Below are positions 44,473-55,918 of a stretch of 64,000 bases of DNA, one piece after another. Source of the DNA: Aquarana catesbeiana (lineage: Eukaryota > Chordata > Amphibia > Anura > Ranidae). How positions within the stretch are numbered: the stretch's first letter is position 1; each line of letters opens with the position of its first letter. The position numbers and the translations under genes were made by a program. The notes under the pieces are model-generated. The model saw only the letters and a list, made by a program, of their open reading frames with translations. It did not search any database and was not told the origin of the DNA. The stretch lies in assembly GCF_042186555.1 (NCBI RefSeq), contig NC_133328.1, positions 352,686,281 through 352,750,280 of the forward strand, read 5' to 3'.

Positions 44473-47400
44473 ATGTCGTACAATGTGAAAGGTCTAGGTT
44501 CCATCCACAAGCGCTGGATGGCCCTGAAGGATTTCAGGGCCTCAGACGCAGATGTGGTGATGATCCAGGAGACCCACTTTAAGTCAGAGGGTTCGCTTAA
44601 ATTTGCCTCAAGGTATTTCCCCACCTCCTTCCTTGCTTCAGATCGTTCGGGCAGGGCAGGAGTGATGATTCTGGTTAGGAAATGGTGCCCTATTAAGGTT
44701 AAAAGCTCTCATGCCGATCCTCTTGGTAGATTCCTTACATTGGATTGTGAATATATGACCACCTCTTTTACCCTCATCAATCTCTATGCCCCTAATACAG
44801 GCCAAGTTGATTTTCTCAATAAACTGTTTGACTCCCCTCTCTACTCCTCAAAGCCTTTTATGATCATTGGCGGGAATTTCAATCTGGTTATGTCACCCAC
44901 TAGAGATAGGCAAACCCTCTTTAACACTATGCCTTCTAAAAAAATTATGTCCCAAGCTAACTCCTTTCGCAAGTGTATAAGGTCTCATCAACTATTCAAC
45001 TCATGGAGGATCAGACACCCCTCCTCTAAACAGTTCACTTTTTATTCCTCAGCTCATAAAATGTACTCACGTCTTGACCATTTCTTTATATCAGCCCCAC
45101 TCATACCCTACGTGGCTGAGGCTGACATATCACCTATTACATGGTCGGACCATGCTCCCATCACATTAAACTTTATGTTCTCCCAGGCCTACACTAAGTC
45201 CTGTCACTGGCGCCTAAATGACCACCTCCTAAAATGTGAGGTCTCACGTACCATCTTAGCAAAAAATCTAGAAGAATATTTTCAGTATAACATAGGGTCA
45301 GTCTCAGACTTTTCCATGCTTTGGGAGGCACTCAAAACTGTTTTTCGAGATGCTTGCATAGCTGAAAGCTCTCGGTTAAAGAAAGATAGAAATAGTCTTA
45401 TACAGTCCCTTACTTCCGCCACTGTGGAGCAGAGGCTATTGAGTGGCCCCACAGTGTCAAAACTACGTAAGGTCATTTCTCTCAGAGAGCAAATCAAACT
45501 AATACAACTTGGCAGGGCAGCCAGGTCTTTATTATGGACATAAACAAAAATTTTATGAATATTCAAATAAACCCCATAGAATGCTAGTCAGCAAACTACA
45601 TCCATGCCCATTTAACTAATTTCCTGATTTCCTTCAACAGGCAGATGGATCTAGAGTATATTGCCCCCCGTGCAATGTCAAACACGTTTGGCAAATTCTA
45701 TCATAAATTGTACAACTGTCTGACTCCAGAGAACCATTTTAATTTCACTCAGGAGAAGTTTGAAACTTTTTTTCCAACATAAAACTCCCGAAACTGTCTT
45801 CAGAGGACCTAGTCAGTTTGAATATAGACATAACGACTGAGGAACTCCTGACCATAGTTAAGAAACTCCCACTACATAAATCACCCGGCCCTGACGGACT
45901 GCCCTACTTTTACTACAAATCCTTATTCGATATCTTGTCTCCACACATGCTGACTCTCTATGAATCCCTGCTTAAGGGTACGTCTCTTCTTCCACAATTC
46001 TCTCACTCATATATTTCCGTCATCCCAAAACCAGGCAAGGATCCCTCTATCCCAGATAATTACAGGCCTATAGCCCTTTTAAATTCAGATTATAACATTT
46101 TTACTAAAATTCTTGCATCCAGACTATCTAGACTTATCTCCAAACTGATTCATAGGGATCAAGTGGGCTTTGTCCCTGGCAGACATGCGGGGGACAATAC
46201 CCGTCGTACAATAAATCTGATAGACCTTTTGGAGAGAACCTCCCGACAGGCATTGATCTTAAGTTTAGATGCACAAAAGGCCTTTGATTGACTGAGTTGG
46301 CCTTATGAGTTGGCCTTACCTATATTTAATGTTTTAAAGACATATGGTTTCAGGGGCCCTTTTCTAAAAGCTTTAGAAGCTCTTTATTCGACAGTTACAG
46401 CTCAAGTACAGATGTCATCCTTCTTGTCGTCTGGCTTCCCCATGACTAATGGTACTTGGCAGGGTTGTCCTTTATCACCATTGCTTTTTATTCTATGTTT
46501 AGAGCCCCTGGCCAAGTCCATCTGCACTCATCCAGATATTTGTGGTAATGCGACAGGGGGAATATAAGCTTTTATTCACTTTTTGCGGATGACATCTTGC
46601 TCACTATCACTAATCCATTGATTTCTCTCCCCTCACTACATAAATTACTGGCCTCCTTTGGTTATAAGGTCAACACTTCCAAGACTGAAGCCCAACCTAT
46701 ACACATCCCGTTACCCATATTATCACAGCTCAAAGAGTCATATCTTTACAAATGGTGCAAAACTTCCCTTAAATACCTAGGTGTTCTTCTCACCCCTTCC
46801 TACTCCTCTCTTTACTCCGCAAACTTTCCACCCCTGGTTCTGGACATCAATAAATCCCTGTTGGCTTGGACAAAATACCCCCTATCCCTGTTGGGCAGGA
46901 TTAATGTTCTAAAAATGTCTATTCTACCTAGACTATTGTACCACTTTGAAACATTACCAGTTGCCCTGCCCTCCTCCCAATTAAAGGCGATTCAACTGAG
47001 TTTTTTAAAGTTCATATGGGGGGACAGGGCCCATCGCATAGCAAGTTCTGTGGTTTTTGCTCCAAGATCCATGAAAATTCTCATGTTTTGGTATAAAACC
47101 CCTGATGTAATTTATAAATATGATCCCTCAGTCTTGCCATGCTGTTGGTGTTGCGGGACTGACACGGGTTCCTTATTCCATATATTTTGGCAATGTTCAA
47201 TGATCCAACCCTTTTGGTGTGAGGTGAGGCTCCTGATACAGAAAGTGATGAATAAATTCCTCCCACTCGATCCCTTGAATTATTTGTTGGGCCTCCCTTT
47301 CCCTGGCATAACAAGAAGAGCCAACCGGCTTCTTTCTTATATATTGCTGACTGCCAAAAGACTTATTCCACTATGCTGGCTGTCCAACGCACCTCCTCCT

Positions 47401-47514
47401 TGGTCAAAATTTTTACAACTAGTGGCTGAATTTCAGAGGATGGAATATCTAACGGCCTCAGTACATGACACTATCCTCCAACTTGATAAAGTGTGGGGAC
47501 TTTGGGATCGGTAG
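44473..47514 (+). pseudogene. LINE ORF2 with complete endonuclease frame (GNFN variant), broken RT, and C-terminal deletion
   Basis: The first frame (44473-45543, 356 codons) holds a whole APE-type endonuclease: MSYNVKGLGS, VVMIQETHF, INLYAPNTGQ, IIGGNFNLVM, YSRLDHFFIS and TWSDHAPITLNF. The usual catalytic Asp of GDFN is Asn here. The frame stops at 45543. The RT resumes at 45818: SPGPDGLPYFYYK, NYRPIALLNSD, DQVGFVPGRH and LSLDAQKAFD, a TGA at 46289-46291, then GTWQGCPLSPLLF (Trp for the usual Arg). A frameshift precedes SLFADDILLTIT (about 46570-46605). After FIWGDRAHRIASS the frame jumps straight to MKILMFWYKTP, omitting perhaps 150-200 residues. The knuckle CCWCC-x7-H-x4-C lies at about 47140-47195. 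Total length is short of a full ORF2. Confidence 0.85.
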
Positions 47515-47939
47515 GAATTTGGGACTCCTATGCCAACTATCGCTTCTTAAATGATATTGGCATTGTATTACTTGTGATCATGGTGCCTCCCCCCACTTAC
47601 TTATTTTTATGTATGTCATTTGGAGTCTCTTATCCCGTATCATATACCCTTCATGGAATCTTTGTCCTTCCCTTTATATGACTGACCTTTGGTTTCAAAC
47701 CTATACTACCTAATTTTGGGCTGCTTACTTTATATATCCTGGACATGCTGTGCAGAACACTCCTGTGCTCTGTACTTGTGGATTCTGTTCATCTGTATCT
47801 TCTACTCCATTGTTTTTCTGTTCTGATATCATTATGTTTTCAATATTTGTGTATTCTACATTGTGCAACAATTCTGTATATGTTTGCTTTAAAACATAAA
47901 AGCTTAATAAAAACACAATTTTGAAAAAAAACAAATTAA

Positions 47940-48310
47940 TTTCCCCAAAAAGGGTTAAAAACACTTACACTTACTTACGCATGCACATAAAGCGAGTCAT
48001 CCGGCATAGGGCAGGTCCCCAGTGTGTTGTAAACTCTCAATGATGTCAATGTGTGACAGCGGAAGATCCCAGGGTGACCCGCAGATGGACGTCTGAGGGC
48101 TCTGGAGACACTGATAGAACAATCAAGCTGCCAGGATCAGTGAGGAACAGAGGATCCCAGAAGTGACATCAACAATGGGGGATGACAACCAGCGTGGACC
48201 GCAAGCTGGAAACCGGAAGTAGTCATCAAAATGGGACGCGTTTCGGAACTTCTGATTGGTTCCTTCATCAAGCCAATGACTACACACTTGCTCTGGTATA
48301 ACTATTTATA
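47940..48310 (-). mobile_element. Possible Penelope-like element 3' sequence
   Basis: On the minus strand it reads TTGATGAAGGAACCAATCAG followed by CCGAAACGCGTCCC. That is the kind of DNA I associate with the region after the GIY-YIG domain in frog Penelope-like elements. No protein is seen. Family assignment is by motif only. Confidence 0.35.
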
Positions 48311-48649
48311 ATCTGTGGGTGGGCTGTGGGTGAGACTATGGGTGGAAATGGGGAAAGGAATTGGTACAAACATTCTTACAGGGTATACCAACAAACAGGG
48401 AATAAGACACAGAAAACAACGTGAGATAAAATGAGTCCTTAGCCCAGGGAGAGTGAAAATAATTAAAATGAAGGGAGAAGCAACAAATAAATATAACAAG
48501 AAAATTATCCAAAAATAGGTGAAGCCAGACTGTCAGCGGAACCTGCACATCAATATGAAATAAACCACTGCAACAAGGTTACATGGCACTAGAATGGATG
48601 ATAATAAAAATAAAAATAAAAATGAATTAAAATTAAAAAATTGCTCAGA
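48311..48649. other. No recognised feature
   Basis: A/T-rich, including an AATAAAAATAAAAATAAA-type simple stretch at about 48602-48625. No gene seen. Confidence 0.4.
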
Positions 48650-49235
48650 TAAGGGACTGGTATGGATTTTGGGGGTTACCCCACGTCAATTTCTTTTTTA
48701 ATCTTGGTGTGGAGTTCCCCTTAAAATCCATACCAGACCCGGAGGGCCTAGTATGGACTGGGGGGGCCGCAGTTTTTTTCCTTGATTCCTGTTTTTTTCC
48801 CTGATTTTGTATCTATACATTACAGCCGCGAGCAAGTCTAAATTACATTTTTTCCTTTAGAAATGTAATTTTGCTGCGGCACTGTTTTACACATCGTACA
48901 GATGCGCCACTTTACAGGCAGACTAAGAGGACCCCCAAGGCACGATATTTAAAGGAATCTTTCATTTTTATTGTTTTACTTTAAAAATTATTGAAATCAC
49001 TGCTCCTGAAAAAATGGTTGTTTTAAAAACTTTTTTTGCATTGATACATGTCCCCTAGGGCAGTATTGGGGTCCCCATACACTTTTTATGGCAACAAATT
49101 GCATATAAGCCTTTAAAATAAGCACTTTTGATTTTTCATGTTCGTGTCCCATAGACTTTGCTAGAACTTTTTGCCTGTTTGAGGTGTTCTGGTGTGAACT
49201 GAAAAGGGGGGGGGGTTTGGCCCATCTCTACTGGG
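48650..49235 (+). mobile_element. hAT-like element, right-half fragment A
   Basis: Matches 30690-31400 of the palindromic element in order: GACTGGTATGGATTTTGGGG, hairpin TCCATACCAGACC, CTGTTTTACACATCG, CCCCTAGGGCAG, CATGTTCGTGTCCCATAGAC, and a terminal TTTGGCCCATCTCTA at about 49215-49231. The left half is missing. Confidence 0.6.
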
Positions 49236-50273
49236 CATGTGATGTCAGAAGGGGGTGGTGCCACTGGGTGACGTATCGAGGGACAGTATTGTTTTATTTT
49301 TTAATAAAGGAATTGTCAAAAACTGTTTCTTGTGTTTATTACTTTTTTACACTTTTTTGGTGAATGGGTAGGGGTACTATGTACCCGATACCCATTCAAA
49401 TGAGGGGGGGGCGGATCTGGAGGCACCCTTGTTAAATTGGGCTTACAGATTCCGATAAGCCCCCAAATGCAGACCCCAACAACCACAACCCAGGGTTGTT
49501 GGAAAGAGATCCTTGTCCCCATCAACATGTGGACAAAGTGCTTTGTGGTGGGGGAGGCAGAGCCCCCCCTGCTCCAAAGCACCCACCCCCCAAGTTAAAG
49601 GTCATGTAGCCTGGCATGGTTCAGGAGGGGGGGCGCTTGCTCATCCCCCCTTTGCCGACCTGCCAGGCTGCATGCCTGAATAAGGGTCTGTTATGGTCTA
49701 GTATGGATTTTGGGAGGCTCCATGACTTTTTTGTTTCTTTTTTGCTGTGGGGTTCCCCTCCAAATCCATACCATTCTCAAAAGGTCTGGTATGGACTGGA
49801 CACCGTTTTATTTTAATTTTTCAATAACCAGCAATTGTAACCTCAAGTCATTTTAAATGGCATTTGACTTTTTTTTTTTTTTTACTTGAAAATGTCATTT
49901 TTTCTGCAGCATGATCAATACATGCTACAGATGCACCACTTTACAGGCACATTAAGGGGACTCCTCAGGCACTATATTTAAATAATTTTTCATTTTTATT
50001 GTTGCGCTTTAAGCATAATCAAAATCACTGCTACTGAAAAAAATGATTATTTTTATTTTTATTTTTTATTGAAACATGCCCCCCAGGGCAGTACCCAGAC
50101 CCACAGACCCCTTTTATAGCCAATTACTTGCATATAAGCCTTCAAAATGGGCACTTTTTATTGTTTGGCTCCCTTCTACTTCAATGGGATTCACCGTTCG
50201 GGTTAGAACATTTCTCCTGTTTGGGAGTTCTGCTGCAAATCGAATATAGGGATGTTTGGCCCATCCCTACCCA
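49236..50273 (+). mobile_element. hAT-like element, right-half fragment B
   Basis: Begins in the centre-type sequence (GATGTCAGAAGGGGGTGGTG) and runs through AATAAAGGAATTGTCAAAAAC, the CTTGTCCCCATCAACATG module, hairpin TCCATACCATTC..., to a complete right end GTTTGGCCCATCCCTA at about 50256-50271. It lies head-to-tail with fragment A, so two right halves are in tandem. Confidence 0.6.
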
Positions 50274-50743
50274 GCATTAAAAACTTAGAGCTGTCCTTTT
50301 TGGATGAGTATATTATATGTTGCTCATTTTACACTTTATAAGATTTTTCACTTTATATCACCCAATTACAGTAATTGAGCAGATATACAGCCAGCCTGTC
50401 TTTGAAACCCATGCTAAACATGTTTGCCTTCCCTCATTTTTCAAAATTCCTACATGTACAGTATCTATCCTAATATACAGTTTTCCACTGAAATAAGGGA
50501 CACTGAGTTTCTGCTTACCTACTAAGATAAAAAGCAAATGTCCCCCAATGTTTATGTGTACTGATACAATGCTGTGTATGTTGTAGATCGGGTTTTCTTT
50601 TGTCTTGATTTTAATATTACTTTGTTTTTCGATTATTAGACACTGTTGGATATACAGTTCTCTGTTAAATGATCACATGTCTAACCATAATACAATGCCT
50701 TTTTTTACTTCTTAATTCCATTAAAATATATTGAAACTGTAAT
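50274..50743. other. No recognised feature
   Basis: AT-rich sequence without coding or repeat termini that I can see. Confidence 0.4.
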
Positions 50744-52155
50744 GCTGCGTTCAGCCGATCAGACATTCCGACAACAAAATCCTGGATTTGTTTCCAACGG
50801 ATGTTGGCTCAAACTTGTCTTGCATATGTAGCACTAACCCCCGAAGGAGCTGCTGGTTATTATTTTGGGTCTTTGCCATTACCCCTTACTCACAGTTCAC
50901 CACACTAGAAACTTAAAGTCTGTACTGGGCCTCGCGCCCACCTATATAAGCACAAGTCATTTAGTTCTTTTTTTCCAATGTTTTTTTATTGAACAACTTG
51001 AGCAGTAGAGGGATGGAGGGTTTAAGGGAAAGTTTAGATACCTTGTGCAGATCACTGAGGAACTATTAGATCCCGTAGACAAGTACTCCTTCAGTCAACG
51101 GATCTTGCTCACCAGGATAGGCCTCTCTCATTGACCTAGCAGCCGGAATGATGCACGGACAAAAGTCTCTGCCACAGACTTGATAGGCACAATAATGATT
51201 GAACAATCATCTGCCACAGGATTTAGTATTAGTTGGACAATCCTCTTCCACAGGATTTAGTAATGGTAATGAACACAGCAACACAGTACCAATAATTCCT
51301 GTAAGCCATCCGGCAGTACTGTGAGGCAGATTTGGTTAGGATGCATCCTCCATTTGAGTCACAAGGCTTCTCCTGAGATACCAGCCTTTTGCTCGGTCCT
51401 CTCCAAGATGAGTCCTCCCCCTGGATCTTTCAATTGCTCAGCTTCTTCCTACAGGACAGACAGCACAGGACCACCTCTGAACCAGTAGGCCCCCGTTAGC
51501 TTTTGGGCCTACTTGCAGTCACATAGCCTCGGGCCAGCAGGGCCCTGAGACAGAAAAGGAGTTGTCACATACCCTAGGCCAGGAGGGCCAGGAGGTGAGA
51601 GAGAGAAAAATATGGTGTCTGCCCCTTAAGTTTCCCAGAATGCACAGCGGTGAACCACTCCCACTGGCCTGTTTCTGGGAAAGAAGGACACGCAATACAC
51701 CTTAGCCTGTTGCCCTTCCATCACTGGCCTGTGGTGACAACGACACCTACAGCCGACAGTGTGGAACTGCACGCAACACAGCCAATGTTGGAACAGAGGC
51801 TAATTTAGCCATATCATTGAATCTGAACTATGTACAGAACAGATACCCAAAAAATTTACATACGAGCACCTGGTCAGCAGGAGCAGGGCGCTACACATAC
51901 ACATGGTAGCCAGTGCAGCTCTTCGCTTGATTCCGAGCATGCGTGGAATTTTGTGTGGCGGAATTGTGTACACATGATCGGAATTTATGACAACGGATTT
52001 TGTTGTCGGAAAATTTGAGAACCAGCTCTCAAATTTTGTTTGTCGAAAATTCAGACAAAAAATGTCTGATGGAGCCTACACACGGTTGGAATTTCCGACA
52101 ACGAGCTCACATCGAACATTTGTTGTCGGAACATGTGTGTGCATGGCATATGTAT
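50744..52155 (+). mobile_element. MITE related to the Myb/MADF element end, split by a solo LTR
   Basis: Left part 50744-50826 (ACATTCCGACAACAAAATCC) and right part 51896-52155 (GAGCATGCGTGGAATTTTG, TGGAGCCTACACACGG, ACATTTGTTGTCGGAACATG) are the two ends of one element. Its ends are imperfectly inverted around CCGACAACAAA. The right part is colinear with 3140-3398. Confidence 0.65.
50827..51895. mobile_element. Solo LTR (1,069 bp) with CATA target-site duplication
   Basis: Begins TGTAGCACTAACCCCC and ends GGGCGCTACA, so TGTAGC...GCTACA termini. CATA flanks both sides (50823-50826 and 51896-51899). Joining the flanks gives TTGCATACACATGG, which fits the uninterrupted form of the host MITE. 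There is no internal coding region or second LTR. TATATAAG at 50943-50950 and TTTATT (AATAAA on the minus strand) at 50985-50990 leave orientation undecided. The superfamily is probably Gypsy or a related LTR class, but it is unproven. Confidence 0.65.
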
Positions 52156-53040
52156 ATTTTAAACCTTAGTAATTACAAGTCTACTGCTGAAATAGTACCC
52201 CACAGCTACAATGTGAAGATGACTCAGGATATATATTTGTTAAAGCCTAAGTTTACAAAAAAACGAATCAGAACAAAGGACATCACTTACGATTGATGGC
52301 AAGTATATCTTGTGCTGCTGGCTCCTTCTTTAGTTGAAACTATCTTCCTCTGATTCCCTGCCCACCCCACCATTGCAATCTTCCTGTACAGCAAGGGTAA
52401 TGTAGCCAACAAAGCTGCGGCAGGCATTCATCAGGAGTGCTCACCTCTGCCCATCCTTTCTACCCAGCTCCTCCATTCATAGAATAGTCAGGCAAGAGTG
52501 CTTGTCAAAACTCCATTGGCTCCTTTTAGCCAGTTGAACTGGAAGTTATAGGCAATGGGATGAGGGGAATTGAAGGGGGATTTCTTGTTGTTACTGATTT
52601 ATTCTTTAAGTAAATTCTGTCTTAAATATACTCAAACTACTTACGGTAGTTCTGTAAAGTGAACAATTGATTTGAACAATATATGAGTAATATGTTTTAG
52701 AGTAGATTTGTCTTTTATATCCTACAAGCTCTAGGGAATAGTTTGTCATGTCTGAACATCATTTTTGCAACCTTGGAATGGGTACATATTTGCCTCCAGG
52801 AACTTAGCACATGAGTAAAGAGGTCACTTTATGCAGAATTATCTAAGCAGCAGAGTAGTAATTGTGGAAAGGCTGGAGTTTAGAGTTGGACTTTTTAAGC
52901 CAGGGAGACATGCAATCCCAAAGTAGACTTAGGATTGTAAAAGTGAGACATAAATAACCTTCCTTTTTAATATTACATTTAACTTAACTACTTTGAAACA
53001 TCTACGTATATTGCCATTTTGCTGAGATCCTTTTGTAGAG
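52156..53040. other. No recognised feature
   Basis: No domain-bearing frame or repeat ends recognised. Confidence 0.4.
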
Positions 53041-53098
53041 ATCCTTCTATATTGGTTAAACCAGAACATCTGTTGTTGCTATATATAGATTTGGAGGG

Positions 53099-53386
53099 AT
53101 TTTTAAAGCCCGACATTACGTTAACTGCCGCACTCCTGACATTGTGTATCTCATGTCTTGTGAGTGCGGTTGTTACTATGTTGGTAAGACAAAACTAGAG
53201 TTCTGGCGTCGTATTTATCAACATCTCACAAGCATCACCAAAAATGATCCCGATCTTCCCTTGGGGAGACCCAGTTTGTTGGTCCATGGTGAAGCTATCC
53301 CCAAAGTTAAATTCCTGGCATTAGAACACATCTATATAGATACCCGTGGGGTGATTTTAATAAATCACTATTACAAAATGAATTAA
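53099..53386 (+). pseudogene. GIY-YIG endonuclease C-terminal fragment of a retroelement (Penelope-like)
   Basis: An open frame from upstream of TTG 53144 to the stop at 53386 reads YVNCRTPDIVYLMSCECGCY, then YVGKTKLEFWRRIYQHLTS, the GIY-YIG core (here VYL...YVGKT). HGEAIPKVKFLALEHIYID and ILINHYYKMN follow. No reverse transcriptase is attached; the left boundary is at about 53040-53100. It differs from the fragment at 11250 in spacing and in its long tail after the core, so it represents a second Penelope-like lineage. Confidence 0.7.
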
Positions 53387-53429
53387 ATTGGATATTTTGT
53401 TTACAAGCCACCAAACCACCAGGCCTTAA

Positions 53430-53820
53430 CCTCTTCAGCCCCGGAAGATTTTACCACCTTCCTGACTAGAGCACTTTTTGCGATTCGGCACTGCATCCCT
53501 TGAACTGAAAATAGCACGGTTATGCGACGTTGCACCCAAACAAAATTGACGTTTTTTCCTCACATTTCTTTTGGTAGTATTTGATCACCTCTGCGGTTTT
53601 TATTTTTTGCGCCATAAACAAAAAAAGCGACAATTTTGAAAAAAAATCAATATTTTTTAGCGTAAAAAAGCGTATATTGATTGGTTTGTGCAAAAGTTAT
53701 AGCATCTACAAAATAGGGGATAGTTTTATGTCATTTTTATTATTATTATTTTTTTTTACTAGTAATGGAGGCAAACTGCAATTTTTATCGGGACTGCGAC
53801 ATTATGCCATTATAACCCTC
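53430..53820 (-). mobile_element. TTAA-type element, truncated copy
   Basis: Starts TCTTCAGCCCCGGAAGATTTTACC and runs through GAGCACTTTTTGCGATTCGGCAC and the GCGCCATAAACAAAAAAAGCGAC tract to a break at about 53820. It matches the first ~45% of the copy at 6122-7055 in the same orientation. Confidence 0.65.
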
Positions 53821-54698
53821 CTGCCTGTGCTTTACGTTGGTTTCCAAGGACATCCGAGGACTTCCAACTTCCGGCCACCATCTCCTGACCAGGGCATTAC
53901 ATCATCCGTATGATCCCTCCCCGGATTTTCCTGGCTTCTAGCTTGAGTTTGCAGCGAGCGGCTCTCTGCTCCACTCCACATCCCTGTCACACCGACCCAT
54001 TCGCTGTGGATCCATCCAGGGAGAGTGACCTACCAGTGCCGACAGTCTGTGGTTTTCCCCTCCAAATCCATCTGCATGTCAGCCTGCACAGTGAGCAGCC
54101 TTGAGGAGAGCAATTCGGCACTTTGACCACAGCCGTGATCACCGACTTCCTCCATCAGCACACCATCCAGACCACGCTGGCCAGCAGGTCTACCGTTCAG
54201 GTCAGGACCCCTCAGTGCAGAGGGATTATTGGTGCCCCCCAAGCTGCACCGTTTCATTGTTGGGTACCGCAAGCTCCTCATTGCTCCGGGAACCTTCAGC
54301 GATAATGTAGGTTCATTTAATTGAAGCTTACCCTCTTTTCATCTACATTATATGTATGAGGATTCTTTGTTTTAATGTCATGATGGCTATTCATTAAACT
54401 TGTTTTGGTTTATCAACATCATTTGAAAGGAATATTTTGCTTAACCCATTGCCTGCCATCCATGGTTTCTGCCAGTGTTATGTTCACCTAATGTTACCCA
54501 TTGAGCATTGACATTTTTTGTTTTGTACAGTAGAGAACATACCAATAAATTTTCTAGCTAGGTCACCCATTTGTTCATGCCAAAAATGATTTGATGGCAT
54601 AAGCATGAGACCATCTCCAAATGTGACCAAAAATAAACAGATTAGGCAAATTTCTATTTATGTCTATGCTACACACTATTCGTTTTTTATGTTCAACC
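53821..54698. other. No recognised gene
   Basis: 53850-54300 is GC-richer with short open frames but no domain. The remainder is AT-rich. Confidence 0.4.
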
Positions 54699-55212
54699 TT
54701 AAAGGGGTTGTAAAGGTAAATTTAAAAAAAAAAAAAAATAACAAACATGTTATACTTACCTTCACTGTGCAGCTTGTTCTGCACAGAGTGGCCCCGAACC
54801 TGCTCTTCTGGGGTCCCTCGGCGGCTGTTTCAGCTCCTCCCCGCAAGAACTAACCACCTTAATGCGAGCTCCCTCGCATGGTGGTTAGTTATTGTGGGCG
54901 TGCTCCCGTGATACAGCCGGCGGCTATAGCCGCTCACTGTATCACTCTGCCCCGCCGCCCAGCGCGCCGCGTCATTGGATGTGATTGACAGCAGCGCGAG
55001 CCAATGGCTGCGCTGCTTCCAATCCATCCACTGTAGCCAATCAGCGGCCAGCCTGAGCGGAGGAATAGATGTCGGGAGCGAGCAGCTGTTTTTCGAGGGG
55101 TCAGGTAAGTAAAACAGGGGGGCTGAGGGCGGCGGTATTGTCAGAAGTTTTTTCACCTTAATGCATAGAATGCATTAAGGTGAAAAAATGTTTACCTTTA
55201 CAACCCCTTTAA
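54699..55212. mobile_element. 506-bp MITE with long TIRs and flanking TTAA
   Basis: The body 54703-55208 begins AGGGGTTGTAAAGGTAAA and ends TTTACCTTTACAACCCCT, perfect inverted repeats of 18 bases, with TTAA on both sides. A second hairpin (TTTTTTCACCTTAATGCAT with its complement) sits just inside the right end, and AACCACCTTAATGCGAG with CTCGCATGGTGGTTAG near 54852-54890. The GC-rich centre holds no ORF. Confidence 0.8.
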
Positions 55213-55392
55213 GGAAAAAAACCTGTCAGCTCTGATCGGAGCTCGTGTACTAACTATGCGAAGTTAGTATAGCGATCTCCCCCACGAGCTGTTGTGTTCT
55301 GACAGGGAGATGCCCCCCACCAGAACACTCCAATCAGAGCTCTCCACCATTAGCTGCTGGTTTTCCAGCATGCTCGTCTGACAGACTGACAT

Positions 55393-55462
55393 ACACACGG
55401 GCCGAATGTGGGATGTTTCATTTTTTAACCGGTCAATGTCTCCCGACATTCGGCCCATGTAT
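55393..55462. repeat. Short inverted repeat around ACATTCGGCCC
   Basis: ACACGGGCCGAATGTGGGA and, 30 bases on, TCCCGACATTCGGCCCATGT are imperfect reverse complements. Probably the remnant end of another MITE. Confidence 0.55.
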
Positions 55463-55480
55463 ACATAAGTAACTTTACTC

Positions 55481-55918
55481 TAAGGGCCAGTTCACACCAT
55501 AGAAACGCAGTCCGGATGCATTCCAGATGCTTTTCTGCATGCACTTTTTTTACGCATTTTTGATGCGTTCCAGTGCATTTTGATGTGTTTTTGGAGCATT
55601 TTTGAGGCAGTCCAGTGTATTTTCCCCCTTTTTTTTCTTAACTTTAATAAGGACATGTGTGTTCCAGTGCATTTTTGGTACATTTAACTGCGTTCCGGTG
55701 CGTTCCAGTGCATTTTTGAAAAAAATACAGCATTCCAGTACAGTCCAGTGCAGGAAAAATGTAGCATGTTTTACTTTTTTTCTGGAACTGGAATGCACTG
55801 GAGCTGCAAGCACTGGTGTGAACTATGTAATTGAAAACCATATAACCTACTTCCCATGCATTTTTGATGCAGAACAAAAAAAACACGCTGGACTGCATGG
55901 GGCCAACTGGCCCTAAGA
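55481..55918. mobile_element. MITE with AAGGGCCAGTT ends and CCAGTGCATTTTT internal repeats
   Basis: The left end CTAAGGGCCAGTTCACACC and right end GGGGCCAACTGGCCCTAAG form imperfect terminal inverted repeats. Several copies of GTTCCAGTGCATTTTTG (about 55567, 55662, 55702) and related forms fill the interior. No coding sequence. Confidence 0.65.

Larger units (their letters stand above)
42301..47930 (+). mobile_element. L1/Tx1-superfamily LINE, plus strand, rearranged
   Basis: An ORF1 N-terminal fragment (about 42310-42620) is followed by a hAT-like end (42882-43200). Then comes a GC-rich stretch (43480-43960, with GGCGGCCATCTTGGGACTCC) that looks like a LINE 5' UTR, and then ORF2 (44473-47514). 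The 3' end is TTAATAAAAACACAATTTTG plus A8 at about 47921-47930. ORF1 lying upstream of a 5'-UTR-like piece suggests that two copies are joined or that material was lost. Confidence 0.7.
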
